Shown: positions 54,802 to 62,892 of the stretch, in pieces
How positions within the stretch are numbered: the first letter of the stretch is position 1
Layout: every line of letters starts with the position of its first letter
NCBI RefSeq assembly: GCF_000633535.1
Contig: NZ_AYMR01000001.1
Coordinates: forward strand, 1-64,000
From: Leifsonia aquatica H1aii
GTDB lineage: Bacteria; Actinomycetota; Actinomycetes; Actinomycetales; Microbacteriaceae
Reading direction: 5' to 3'
DNA length: 64,000 nucleotides
The notes under the pieces: model-generated
What the model saw: the letters and a program-made list of their open reading frames with translations, nothing else
Told to the model about the DNA's origin: nothing
The model's database searches: none
Made by a program: the position numbers and the translations under genes

Positions 54802-55709
54802 TGGACGCCAAACAGCTTCTCGCTCCGGTCGCCCGCATGAGCCTCGCAGACGCCGCCCGTCACTACGTGCTGCTGGGTGTGCCGGTGTTTCCGTGCGTGC
54901 CGGGTGAGAAACGGCCGCTCGTCGCGCACGGCTTCAAGGACGCCAGCACCGAGCCCGCACATGTTGAAACGTGGTGGATGCGGTGGCCGGATGCGAACAT
55001 CGGCATCCCGACCGGCCCGGTATCCGGGATCGAGGTCGTCGATGTCGACGTCAAGGGCGACCTGCCGCGCGGCCCCGCTTCCTGGCAGCGCGCACACCGG
55101 GCGGGGCTCCTTGAAGGGTGGGCGGCGCAGATCGTCACCCCTTCGGGCGGGCTGCATGCCTACTATCCGGCAGCCGAGTACGAGCAGCGGTCGTGGGCGT
55201 CCGGTGCGGCGCAACTCGACTTCCGCGGCACCGCCGGCTATGTCGTCGCACCGCCCTCCCGGGTCATGATCGACGGACTGCCGACGGCATATGAGCTCCT
55301 GGTTCTCTCGACTTGCGAGGCCTGGCCAGTGGATGCTGTGGCGTTGCGGGAGTTCCTGGACCCGCGACCAGCACCGGCGACGCGGGCGGCAGACCTGTTC
55401 CGGCGCACACTCGAAGAACGCACCCAGCGGATCGCGGCATGGCTGGAAGGACAGGGCGAGGGCGAACGAAACCAGGGCCTGTACTGGGCGTCCTGCCGTC
55501 TCGCGGAGAACGGTGCCTCTCTGTCGGCGGCGTTCGAAACACTCGGACCGGTCGCTGAGGGCATCGGGCTTCCGCCGCGGGAGATCGAACGCACCATCCG
55601 CTCCGCCTACCGTACCCCTGCGCCAGCATCCACGCCCGGAAGTCCCGCCCGCCGCCCGCCCGCAGCGATGCGGCGCGGACCTGCCGCGCAGGAACAGATG
55701 CTCGCGTGA
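54801..55709 (+). CDS. bifunctional DNA primase/polymerase (Prim-Pol)
   Basis: 302 residues. The Prim-Pol domain covers residues ~15-200: PCVPGEKRPLVAHGFKDAS, the metal-binding DVDVKG (Asp81, Asp83) and TPSGGLHAYY (His119). The C-terminal part (LYWASCRLAENGASLSA...EIERTIRSAY) is the helical PriCT-like domain. Such proteins prime or copy the element during replication or after transfer. The ATG overlaps the ArdC stop by one base; a GTG three bases earlier is an alternative. Downstream gene overlaps by four bases. Confidence 0.9.
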   Translation: MDAKQLLAPVARMSLADAARHYVLLGVPVFPCVPGEKRPLVAHGFKDASTEPAHVETWWMRWPDANIGIPTGPVSGIEVVDVDVKGDLPRGPASWQRAHRAGLLEGWAAQIVTPSGGLHAYYPAAEYEQRSWASGAAQLDFRGTAGYVVAPPSRVMIDGLPTAYELLVLSTCEAWPVDAVALREFLDPRPAPATRAADLFRRTLEERTQRIAAWLEGQGEGERNQGLYWASCRLAENGASLSAAFETLGPVAEGIGLPPREIERTIRSAYRTPAPASTPGSPARRPPAAMRRGPAAQEQMLA

Positions 55710-56467
55710 GCGGCGCACGGAGAGTCGAGGGCAGGCGGGCCGCGGCGGGGACCGCGGTCGCGGGAACGGTGCTGATTGCGGCGGGGGCGTTCTGGCTGTC
55801 GTTCACGGCGCTCACGGATCTCGCCCGCCGGTCCGGGATCGCCGCGGGCCAGGCGTGGGCGTGGCCGTTGATCGTGGACGGAATCATTGTCGTCGCGACC
55901 GTCGCGGTGGTCGCGCTCGCCGGCACCCGTCGCGCCTGGTACCCCTGGATGCTCCTGATCGTCGGGGCGGGTCTGTCGGTGACGGCGAACTCGATCCATG
56001 CGATCGTTGCGGCCGACGCCGATGTGCCGGCACTGCTGGCCGCAGCGGCCGCGGCTGTGCCTCCGTTGGTACTACTCGCGATCACCCATCTCACCGTCAT
56101 CCTCACCCGCCACCAAGTCGAGGCATCCTCACACTTCGCGGCGAGCGTTGACGATGCAGGCGAGCTGCAGGCCGAAGCGCTACCAACGTCCGTGCAGCTC
56201 GAACCGTCTGGGGCGGCGCTCGCACCTGACGGCCCGGCTCACGCGGAAGTGGATGCTGCGTCCCGCCCGTCCGGTTCGGGGCGCGCGAGGGCCGCAGCAC
56301 TGCGAGCAGACGGCTGGTCGAACAAGAAGATCGCCCGCCACCTCGGCGTGCATCCCTCGACCGTCGGCCGTTGGTTCACGGATCATGCCACACCCGAGCC
56401 GGAGACCATAAAGCCGGACCAACCGGAAAGAGAACTCGAGGATGAGAGGCCCACCAATGGATACTGA
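55706..56467 (+). CDS. SpdB-like (DUF2637) membrane protein with HTH tail
   Basis: 253 residues. Four membrane helices occupy residues ~15-135 (TAVAGTVLIAAGAFWLSFTA, WPLIVDGIIVVATVAVVALA, WMLLIVGAGLSVTANSIHAI, VPPLVLLAITHLTVILT), the DUF2637/SpdB pattern linked to plasmid spread between mycelial or neighbouring cells. A variable linker follows. The end holds a helix-turn-helix, WSNKKIARHLGVHPSTVGRW. A membrane protein ending in a DNA-binding motif could anchor element DNA during transfer. GTG start, ATGA-type overlap with the Prim-Pol gene. Confidence 0.82.
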   Translation: MSGARRVEGRRAAAGTAVAGTVLIAAGAFWLSFTALTDLARRSGIAAGQAWAWPLIVDGIIVVATVAVVALAGTRRAWYPWMLLIVGAGLSVTANSIHAIVAADADVPALLAAAAAAVPPLVLLAITHLTVILTRHQVEASSHFAASVDDAGELQAEALPTSVQLEPSGAALAPDGPAHAEVDAASRPSGSGRARAAALRADGWSNKKIARHLGVHPSTVGRWFTDHATPEPETIKPDQPERELEDERPTNGY

Positions 56468-56930
56468 GCATAATTCCGCCGAGGACCGGGGCGGCCCGCG
56501 GTCGCGGTTGCACCCGGCGCTCGCCGCGGCGATGGCAGCTGAACGCGCCGGCGCGCTCGATCAGCGTGAGCCTGGTTCAGTGGTGGAGGCGGAGCGGTCG
56601 ACGCTCCTAGTGCACGGCGACCCGACCGTGACCACCACTGAAGTCATCGCATTTGAGCCCGAAGCGGATGCGGAGGCGCGACGGCGGACGCAGGTGCGGT
56701 GGGTGCGGCCAACGGATTTCGCGATGCAGGCCAGCGCACGCGCAACCGGGTGGGGGCTCGATCTACGGGCCGAGCTCGACCAACGACTCCAGGACGCCCG
56801 CACCGCACGCAAGGACCAGCACCCCCGCGGGCGGAGTGATCGGGTGGGACGGCTTCCGGATCTGTCGATCGCGGGGCGGTACCGGCCGACACGCCGGGAG
56901 TCGGCGCGTTCGGGGATGGGTCTGAGGTGA
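56457..56930 (+). CDS. hypothetical conjugative-element protein
   Basis: 157 residues from the ATG at 56457 (GAGAGG seven bases upstream), overlapping the SpdB-like gene end. Soluble, Arg/Asp/Glu-rich. VRWVRPTDFAMQASARATGW and RLPDLSIAGRYRPTRRES are the most ordered stretches. No family is recognised. Place in the operon suggests a role in transfer or its control. Confidence 0.65.
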   Translation: MDTEHNSAEDRGGPRSRLHPALAAAMAAERAGALDQREPGSVVEAERSTLLVHGDPTVTTTEVIAFEPEADAEARRRTQVRWVRPTDFAMQASARATGWGLDLRAELDQRLQDARTARKDQHPRGRSDRVGRLPDLSIAGRYRPTRRESARSGMGLR

Positions 56931-57023
56931 TCCGTCATGAGTGCTCTGAGCCGCCTGTTTGCGCGGGACCTGCCCGGCCCGTGGGACCCCTTGCGCACCT
57001 TCCCCGTAGGAGGTGCCATCACC

Positions 57024-57902
57024 ATGACGAGAACCAACAAGAGAACCCCCGACGCGAAGCCCCAGACATCCGGGCCGCGGCGGGGGTTCGAGCATCCCGA
57101 GGGCCTGCGAACTCTGCTCATCCGGTTGCACGAGGAAGGCCGGTGGGCGTGGCGGCAAGACCCCGAGGTCGCTGCCCTCATGCGGCATGCCGCGGAGAAG
57201 TATGGGGCGCTCGCCCGCCGGCACGGGCTTGACCCGTGGGAGGCGGCCGCGGCGGCGTTCGATGCGATGCGCACCGGCTCCGTACGAGGCGCCGAGGATC
57301 CGTGGGCGGTCATCACCCGGGCGGTGCAGGTCACTTGCATCGCCGAACAACGCGCGAACGGGATGCTCTGCTCCGTCCACCAGGCACGTCGCCCGAAATT
57401 CTCAGCCCACCATGACGCGGAACGCTTCTCCGACCGGGAGAACCCGCTCATCGACTACCATCCCGCGTTCCGTGTCGCCGACCCCTTTGTCGGCGACACG
57501 GACGAGGAGAGCGAGATCGCCAGTCGGGTCGAGGCCGCGGTCTTGGAGTGCGTGAACTTGTTCGAGTGTCTCGGGTGGCCGCCGGAGGCGGCGCGTTCCG
57601 GGGTCGAGTACATCGTGACGCGCCTGGCGGGGTCGCCGTCGCGGGCATCGGCGTTCGAGTCGCTGCGGCGGGACTATCACGGCCGCGCGTTCCTCGACCT
57701 GCCGTCTGCGTCTTGGCTGGCGATGCTGCGGACCGTGCTGGGAAGCCCGGACCCGAACCTCGCCCACACTCGCGCATGCCGCGGAGCGCTACACCGGCTT
57801 GTGAGCGGCGAACCCGTCGAAGCTCTGCTGCTCGATGAGGCGCTGGTGGCTGAGGTGTTGCGGGCGGTGCCGGTAGGTGGTGAGTGTCGTGGCTACCAGT
57901 AG
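57024..57902 (+). CDS. hypothetical conjugative-element protein
   Basis: 292 residues. The start at ATG 57024 is chosen because a perfect AGGAGG lies at 57008-57013; a frame from 56937 would bury that site. The helical soluble protein contains WAVITRAVQVTCIAEQRANG and ADPFVGDTDEESEIASRVEA, plus VEYIVTRLAGSPSRASAFES. The mixture of helices and the AVQVT...EERANGxL pattern recurs in actinobacterial mobile elements, in my recollection without an assigned function. The end overlaps the ParB-like start by 26 bases. Confidence 0.72.
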   Translation: MTRTNKRTPDAKPQTSGPRRGFEHPEGLRTLLIRLHEEGRWAWRQDPEVAALMRHAAEKYGALARRHGLDPWEAAAAAFDAMRTGSVRGAEDPWAVITRAVQVTCIAEQRANGMLCSVHQARRPKFSAHHDAERFSDRENPLIDYHPAFRVADPFVGDTDEESEIASRVEAAVLECVNLFECLGWPPEAARSGVEYIVTRLAGSPSRASAFESLRRDYHGRAFLDLPSASWLAMLRTVLGSPDPNLAHTRACRGALHRLVSGEPVEALLLDEALVAEVLRAVPVGGECRGYQ

Positions 57903-59007
57903 TCCCGGACACATCGAGCTGGAACGCTCCCTTGATTCCATCCAGATTGGCAAGCGGCACCGCACCGACCTCGGCGACCTCGATGCCCTGATGGAGTCCA
58001 TCGATCGTGAGGGCCTGTTGCAGCCCATCACCCTCACCCCGGACGGGGCGCTCGTCTGCGGGCGCCGCCGGTTGGAAGCACTGCGCAGGCTCGGCCGGCG
58101 CACCACGAACGTGTGGGTACGGTCGGGGATCACGGACCGGCTGAGTCAGCTTCTCGCGGAGCAGAACGACAACGCGCTGCACAAGCCGCTCAGCCTGATC
58201 GAGGCGGAGTCGCTGTACAGGGAGTTGAAGGTCGTGATGGCCGAAGACGCCGCGCGCAGGCAGGAGGCCTCACGGTTCGGCAACGCGATGCGGGAGGGCA
58301 CGGTTTCTGCGGCAGTCTCCGGTGCCGTCGATTCGACGGCACCGCGTTCGGCCGGTGAAGCCCGTGTGCAGGCGGCACGGATGGTGACGGGGCGCGGCTC
58401 TCAGACGATGCTGGAGCAGGTCGGCCGGCTGAAGGATCTCGCGAACGACGACTCCCGCCCCGATCACATTCGCGCGCAGGCCGCCGAGGAGTTGACCCGG
58501 ATCGAGGCGGGTGGGAAGGTGCACGGCGCGCACCTGCGCATGAACGCCGTGCTGTCCCTCGACGAGCTCGACCGGATCGCCGCCGACCCCGCCCAATCGG
58601 AACTCGTGCGGACCCAGGCCGCCGCGTCCGCTGCGCAGGTGCGCGACGCGGGCGCAGCCGATACGAGGGCAGCGGAACTCGCGACTCTCGCCGCGGATGC
58701 GATCGCTCGCGTCACCGCAGGGAACCGCGCCAAGACCAAGCGTTCTGCCCAAAAGCAGCCGGCTCATCCGGCGTTGGCGTTGGTGGTGTTGCCGCCGCGG
58801 GCGTTCGTCGCCTTATGGGCGGACATGCAGGGCTGGACGACCAGGTACGACGCCGAAAACCTCGCCACGTCCCTGACCGCGGCCGAGTGGGAACAGGCCG
58901 AAACGGTGCTGGCGGAGACGATCGCGTTCTTCACGCGCATCCGCGACGCACGCAATCAGGCCGACGCCCCACCGAGATCCGCCGCCGGTGACGTGCATAC
59001 GGCCTGA
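57877..59007 (+). CDS. ParB-like nuclease/partition domain protein
   Basis: 376 residues from a GTG. The N-terminal ParB/Srx domain is clear: LDSIQIGKRHRTDLGDLDAL, REGLLQPITLTPDGALVCGR, RRLEALRRLGRRTTNVWV, then the AEQNDNALHKPLSLIEAESL partner-helix region. A long helical middle follows, and a C-terminal domain (HPALALVVLPPRAFVALWAD). Chromosomal-type ParB proteins bind parS and CTP; in mobile elements the domain can act in stabilisation or regulation. The GxxRRLxAL box is intact. It overlaps the previous gene, so expression is coupled. Confidence 0.87.
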   Translation: MVSVVATSSPGHIELERSLDSIQIGKRHRTDLGDLDALMESIDREGLLQPITLTPDGALVCGRRRLEALRRLGRRTTNVWVRSGITDRLSQLLAEQNDNALHKPLSLIEAESLYRELKVVMAEDAARRQEASRFGNAMREGTVSAAVSGAVDSTAPRSAGEARVQAARMVTGRGSQTMLEQVGRLKDLANDDSRPDHIRAQAAEELTRIEAGGKVHGAHLRMNAVLSLDELDRIAADPAQSELVRTQAAASAAQVRDAGAADTRAAELATLAADAIARVTAGNRAKTKRSAQKQPAHPALALVVLPPRAFVALWADMQGWTTRYDAENLATSLTAAEWEQAETVLAETIAFFTRIRDARNQADAPPRSAAGDVHTA

Positions 59008-59067
59008 CCGGCGGGAACCGCGGGCGCACCTGCCGAGTATCGATCCGCTTGTTCTCGGGAGGACTTC

Positions 59068-59727
59068 ATGCGTCGCATCTCTGGTCCCGGCGAGAAGTCG
59101 CGCCGTCTCCCCGTCGTTCTCATGGCGACGGGTGTCGTGCTGCTCCTGCTCGTCGGTGCTGGCATCTACGGCCTGCTCCGCGGCCCCGGCACGGCGGAGC
59201 CTGCCTCATCGTATGAGAGCTCAACACCGGTCGCACCGGACCGCACGCACGCCCTTGCTCCCATCGAAGCCGAGTCCGATGCGGAGCAATTCGCACGCAC
59301 GGTCGCGACGCGTCTGTTCGCCTGGGACACGACCATCGGACGGGACGTGGCCGAGTTCATGCGGCCGCTGATCGATGTCGCCGACCCCGAGGAGGCGCCG
59401 GGGCTCGTTTCGGATCTGCGCGGCTACTACCCGGATCAGGAGAGCTGGGCGAAGCTCCGCGACGTTCGCACGCGGCAATGGCTGACCGTCGATACCCTCT
59501 CTGCCCCGCCCACGTGGTCGGCCGTTACCGAGCAGGCGGCGCCAGGCCTGATTCCGCCTGGGGCAGGGGCGTTCACGGTCACCGGGACCCGGCATCGGGC
59601 CGGCATCTGGGAGGGGCAATCGGTCACGGACGTGCGTCCGGTGTCGTTCACGGTCTTCATCGCCTGCCCGGCCGGTGACGCCTGCCGGCTGCTGCGGCTC
59701 TCGGCCGTTGACCAGCCGATGCAGTGA
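59068..59727 (+). CDS. single-TM transfer protein, VirB8/TcpC-like
   Basis: 219 residues: a short basic cytoplasmic head, one membrane helix (LPVVLMATGVVLLLLVGAGI), a Ser/Thr-Pro linker and an extracellular alpha/beta domain (EQFARTVATRLFAWDTT, then AFTVTGTRHRAGIW and VSFTVFIACPAGDACRLLRL). This layout is that of VirB8/TcpC assembly factors of Gram-positive conjugation systems. The family link is structural inference. AGGACTT precedes the ATG. The M23-type hydrolase gene starts 13 bases after its stop. Confidence 0.68.
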   Translation: MRRISGPGEKSRRLPVVLMATGVVLLLLVGAGIYGLLRGPGTAEPASSYESSTPVAPDRTHALAPIEAESDAEQFARTVATRLFAWDTTIGRDVAEFMRPLIDVADPEEAPGLVSDLRGYYPDQESWAKLRDVRTRQWLTVDTLSAPPTWSAVTEQAAPGLIPPGAGAFTVTGTRHRAGIWEGQSVTDVRPVSFTVFIACPAGDACRLLRLSAVDQPMQ

Positions 59728-59740
59728 CCGGGGTGTGCTG

Positions 59741-60916
59741 ATGGTGAAGAAGCTGCTCATCCTCGTTCTGGTGCTGTTCTGTGTTGGGCCGTCGGCCGCG
59801 GTCGTGACGGTCGCGGCGTTCGCTGGCCCGCTCGGGTTCTGCACCACCGGGTCCCTGACTGTGGGCGAGGTCCCCGACGAGCTGACCGCGACCACGGCGG
59901 ACGGGGTGTCGGTGACGCTCGAGAAGCGGCAGCTTACCCACGCGGCCACGATCATCACCACGGGGGCGGGTATCCCGGGGGTCGGGCAGGCTGGCGTCCG
60001 GGTCGCGCTCATCGCCGCCCTCACCGAGTCTCGGCTGCGGATGCTCGCGAACACGGGCACGTACCCTGAGTCCGGGTCGTTCCCGAATGACGGGAACGGG
60101 TCCGATCACGACTCGCTGGGACTGTTTCAGATGCGACCCGCGTCCGGGTGGGGCACCGTCGCAGAGCTCATGGACCCGACCTATCAGGCGCGCGCGTTCT
60201 TCGGCGGGAAAGACGGCCCGAACTACCCTTCCCCGCGCGGGCTGCTCGACATCCCCGGCTGGCAGCAACTCGACCCGGGATCGGCGGCGCAGGCGGTCGA
60301 GGTGTCGGCGTTCCCTGATCGGTACCGGAACTGGCAGCCCGTCGCCGACGCCATCCTCGCAGCACTCATCAAACCAGCCCCCACCAGCGGCACAGGCACT
60401 GGGGGGCCGGGCCCGGTTCCTGAGACCTCGCGAATCGTGTTCCCGCTCCCGGCCGGCTCTTACACGAGCACCGACAGTTTCGGGTGGCGCACCGACCCCT
60501 TCACCGGCGAGCACACGTTCCACTCCGGCAGCGATCTCGCCGCCCCGGCCGGCACTCCGATCTCCGCGATCGCCGATGGCCGTGTTACGGTCGCGGAGTA
60601 CACCGGCGGGTGGGGCGGACTCATCGTGATCGAGCACACCGTCGATGGTGTGCGGGTCGCGTCCTACTACGCCCACATGTGGCAGGACGGCATCTTCGTC
60701 ACGAACGGGGAGACCGTCACTGCGGGGCAGCACATCGGCGATGTCGGCTCGTCCGGTCGCTCCACCGGCCCGCACCTGCACGTCGAGATCCGCCCCGGCG
60801 GGCAAGGACAACCGCCTGTGAACGCCGTCGATTGGCTTACCGCGCACGGCGCCAAGCCCGGCGAGGGCACCGGCGCCCCGACGGGATGCCGCGCCCGGGT
60901 CGGGGGCGAATCGTGA
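59741..60916 (+). CDS. cell-wall hydrolase: transglycosylase-like plus M23 peptidase
   Basis: 391 residues from the ATG at 59741. A signal peptide or N-terminal anchor covers residues 1-~29. Residues ~65-205 resemble a lysozyme-like/SLT domain (ALIAALTESRLRMLANTGTY, DHDSLGLFQMRP, QAVEVSAFPDRYRNW), with Glu in TESR as catalytic candidate. Residues ~245-370 are an M23 endopeptidase with FHSGSDLAAP (His and Asp) and GPHLHVEI (HxH) zinc ligands. In conjugation systems (VirB1/TcpG type) such enzymes open peptidoglycan for the transfer channel. The stop overlaps the next start by four bases. Confidence 0.9.
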   Translation: MVKKLLILVLVLFCVGPSAAVVTVAAFAGPLGFCTTGSLTVGEVPDELTATTADGVSVTLEKRQLTHAATIITTGAGIPGVGQAGVRVALIAALTESRLRMLANTGTYPESGSFPNDGNGSDHDSLGLFQMRPASGWGTVAELMDPTYQARAFFGGKDGPNYPSPRGLLDIPGWQQLDPGSAAQAVEVSAFPDRYRNWQPVADAILAALIKPAPTSGTGTGGPGPVPETSRIVFPLPAGSYTSTDSFGWRTDPFTGEHTFHSGSDLAAPAGTPISAIADGRVTVAEYTGGWGGLIVIEHTVDGVRVASYYAHMWQDGIFVTNGETVTAGQHIGDVGSSGRSTGPHLHVEIRPGGQGQPPVNAVDWLTAHGAKPGEGTGAPTGCRARVGGES

Positions 60917-61179
60917 ACGTGTTCCCGGACTTCGGGGCGGTCGGCGCGTCCGGTGAGCTCGCGAGCGTGATTGGGGCACTGCTCATGCTCATCCTCATCT
61001 CCGCCGTGCTCACGGTGATCGTCTCCGCAATCGTCTGGGCGATCGCATCTTCGATCGGGAACCCCTACGGGGCGCAGAAAGCCCGCGTCGGGCTGTTCGT
61101 CGCGATCGGCACCGCGGCCCTCGCCGGCGCCGGCATCGCCTGGGCGAACTTCCTCCTCACCGTCGGCGACCGTATCTGA
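60913..61179 (+). CDS. small two-helix membrane protein (pilin-like 1)
   Basis: 88 residues from GTG. Two hydrophobic helices, LLMLILISAVLTVIVSAIVW and VAIGTAALAGAGIAWANFLL, are separated by a short GNPYGAQKARVG loop. Size and topology match VirB2/TrbC-like subunits and the DUF6112-type proteins found in actinobacterial transfer operons. It is a paralogue of the next gene (VSAIVW and the xNxxxTVG ending are shared). GTGA overlap with the hydrolase gene. Confidence 0.78.
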   Translation: MNVFPDFGAVGASGELASVIGALLMLILISAVLTVIVSAIVWAIASSIGNPYGAQKARVGLFVAIGTAALAGAGIAWANFLLTVGDRI

Positions 61180-61269
61180 CCCGGCTCACGACCCCGGCCT
61201 CTGCTTCGGCATGGTGGGTGCACCTGTCTGGTGGACGAGCCGCGTCCGCTTCCAGGCAGGAGGACAGTC

Positions 61270-61542
61270 GTGATCGATATCGACCCGAACAGCAACGGGC
61301 TTCCCGGGATCGCTCAACTGCGCGACATCGTCGGGGCGGTGATGACCGTCGGCCTCATCCTCTCCGTGCTCGCGCTCATCGTCTCCGCGATCGTCTGGGG
61401 CTTCGGCGCTAACAGCAGCAACCCGCACCTCGCGTCCCGGGGCAAAACCGGCGTGCTGGTGTCCTGCGGGGCCGCGATCCTCTGCGGTGCGGCAGTCACG
61501 CTCATCAACTTCTTCTGGACCGTCGGCCAGGCCGTCAACTAG
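61270..61542 (+). CDS. small two-helix membrane protein (pilin-like 2)
   Basis: 90 residues from a GTG with AGGAGG directly upstream. Helices VGLILSVLALIVSAIVWGFG and VSCGAAILCGAAVTLINFFW frame a GANSSNPHLASRGKTG loop. The arrangement and key positions follow the preceding protein closely, so the two arose by duplication. A role as major/minor surface or channel subunit is inferred. The own ribosome-binding site suggests expression independent of the preceding gene. Confidence 0.78.
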   Translation: MIDIDPNSNGLPGIAQLRDIVGAVMTVGLILSVLALIVSAIVWGFGANSSNPHLASRGKTGVLVSCGAAILCGAAVTLINFFWTVGQAVN

Positions 61543-61560
61543 CTGGGACGCTGGTTCAGG

Positions 61561-62889
61561 GTGAGTATCTGCGACGTCCCCGGCATCTCAACCGTCTGCA
61601 CCGCAATCGGAGACGGCCCCGCCGGCGCGTTCTTCGGGTGGATCGCGTCCGCGATGGGCCTCGCCGTATCGACGCTGTTCCAGGGCATGTGGGACGTGTT
61701 CTCCACCACGACCGCCGTCGATGTCACCTCCGACGGGTACGTGAAGGTCTACAACATCCTCTTCGGGATAGCCGTGTTCATCACACTGCTGTTCTTCTGC
61801 TTCCAACTCATCGCCGGCCTCGCCCGCCGCGACCCGACCGCCCTGACCCGCGCCGCCCTCGGACTGGCGAAGTCGATGCTGGGCTCGTTCGTCCTCATCA
61901 CCATAACCGCACTGCTGCTGGAGATCACCGACCAACTCTGTGTCGGGATCATCCAGGCCACCGGGCAGACCATCGAGAGCGTCGGCGACCGACTCGCCCT
62001 CCTGATCGCCGCGGTCACCGTCACCACAGTGGCCGGCGGCGCCGGCGCATTGCTGACGATCTTCCTCGCCGGACTCATGATCGCCGCGATCTTCATCCTC
62101 TGGTTCTCCCTCCTCATCCGCAAAGCCCTGCTGCTGGTCGCGATCGTGTTCGGGCCGATCGCGCTCGCCGGGCTCACCTGGGAATCCGCGCGCGGTTGGT
62201 TCGGGAAATGGGCGACGTTCGTGGTCGCCCTGATCGCGTCGAAGCTCGTCGTGGTCGTGATCTTCCTCATCGCCACCGCCCAGGTCTCCGCCCCGATCAG
62301 TATCGATTTGAAGTCGCTGTCGGAACCGATCGCGGGCATCGTGCTGCTGTTCATCGCCGCATTCGCCCCGTACATGGCGTACAAGTTCCTGTCGTTCGTG
62401 GGGTTCGACATGTATCAGGCGACGTCGATGGAGCAGGAAGCGAAGAACGCCCTCAACCGTCCCATCCCGCTCCCATCCAGGCCGATTGGCCCGGCTCCGA
62501 AGCAGGTGCTCGACAGCCCTGAGTCCGGCTCCGGCGGTACGCCCCCAGCACCGACACCGGCGGCTCCTGCCGCGACCGAGGGCGCTGCTGCGACGGGTGC
62601 GGGTACGGGCGGAAGCGCTGCGGCGGGATCGGGTCCGGCCGGCAGCACCGCCGCTGCGGGACCCGCGGCCGCGGTTGTCGCAGGTGCACTGGTCGTAAAG
62701 GAGGCTGCGACGGCCGGGCCGAAGCTCGGCGGCGCAATCGGGAACTCCGCCGACAGCCAAGCAGGCACCGCATCCGAACAGGCCGTTCCGCCGCCCGGTG
62801 CGGCACCGGTGCAGCAGCCTCCCACCGTGCTCCCGGCGCCATCTCGGCCGTCCAGCAGTGCCCCGCCCACGCCGCCTTCGAAGGAGTGA
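61561..62889 (+). CDS. TrbL/VirB6-like conjugal transfer membrane protein
   Basis: 442 residues. Six or so membrane helices lie in residues ~20-290 (ILFGIAVFITLLFFCFQLIA, MLGSFVLITITALLLEI, LLIAAVTVTTVAGGAGALL, AAIFILWFSLLIRKALLLV, FVVALIASKLVVVVIFLIAT, IVLLFIAAFAPYMAYKFLSF). A conserved WESARGWFGKWATF loop is present. The C-terminal ~150 residues are low-complexity Ala/Pro/Gly/Ser. This is the typical plan of the polytopic channel component of type IV secretion systems. It begins 18 bases after the second pilin-like gene. Confidence 0.85.
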   Translation: MSICDVPGISTVCTAIGDGPAGAFFGWIASAMGLAVSTLFQGMWDVFSTTTAVDVTSDGYVKVYNILFGIAVFITLLFFCFQLIAGLARRDPTALTRAALGLAKSMLGSFVLITITALLLEITDQLCVGIIQATGQTIESVGDRLALLIAAVTVTTVAGGAGALLTIFLAGLMIAAIFILWFSLLIRKALLLVAIVFGPIALAGLTWESARGWFGKWATFVVALIASKLVVVVIFLIATAQVSAPISIDLKSLSEPIAGIVLLFIAAFAPYMAYKFLSFVGFDMYQATSMEQEAKNALNRPIPLPSRPIGPAPKQVLDSPESGSGGTPPAPTPAAPAATEGAAATGAGTGGSAAAGSGPAGSTAAAGPAAAVVAGALVVKEAATAGPKLGGAIGNSADSQAGTASEQAVPPPGAAPVQQPPTVLPAPSRPSSSAPPTPPSKE

Positions 62890-62892
62890 CCC

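Noticed and set aside
59657-60979. 440-codon minus-strand frame opposite the M23-type hydrolase
   Set aside because: No recognisable domain, Arg-rich composition, and it crosses three genes of the transfer operon.
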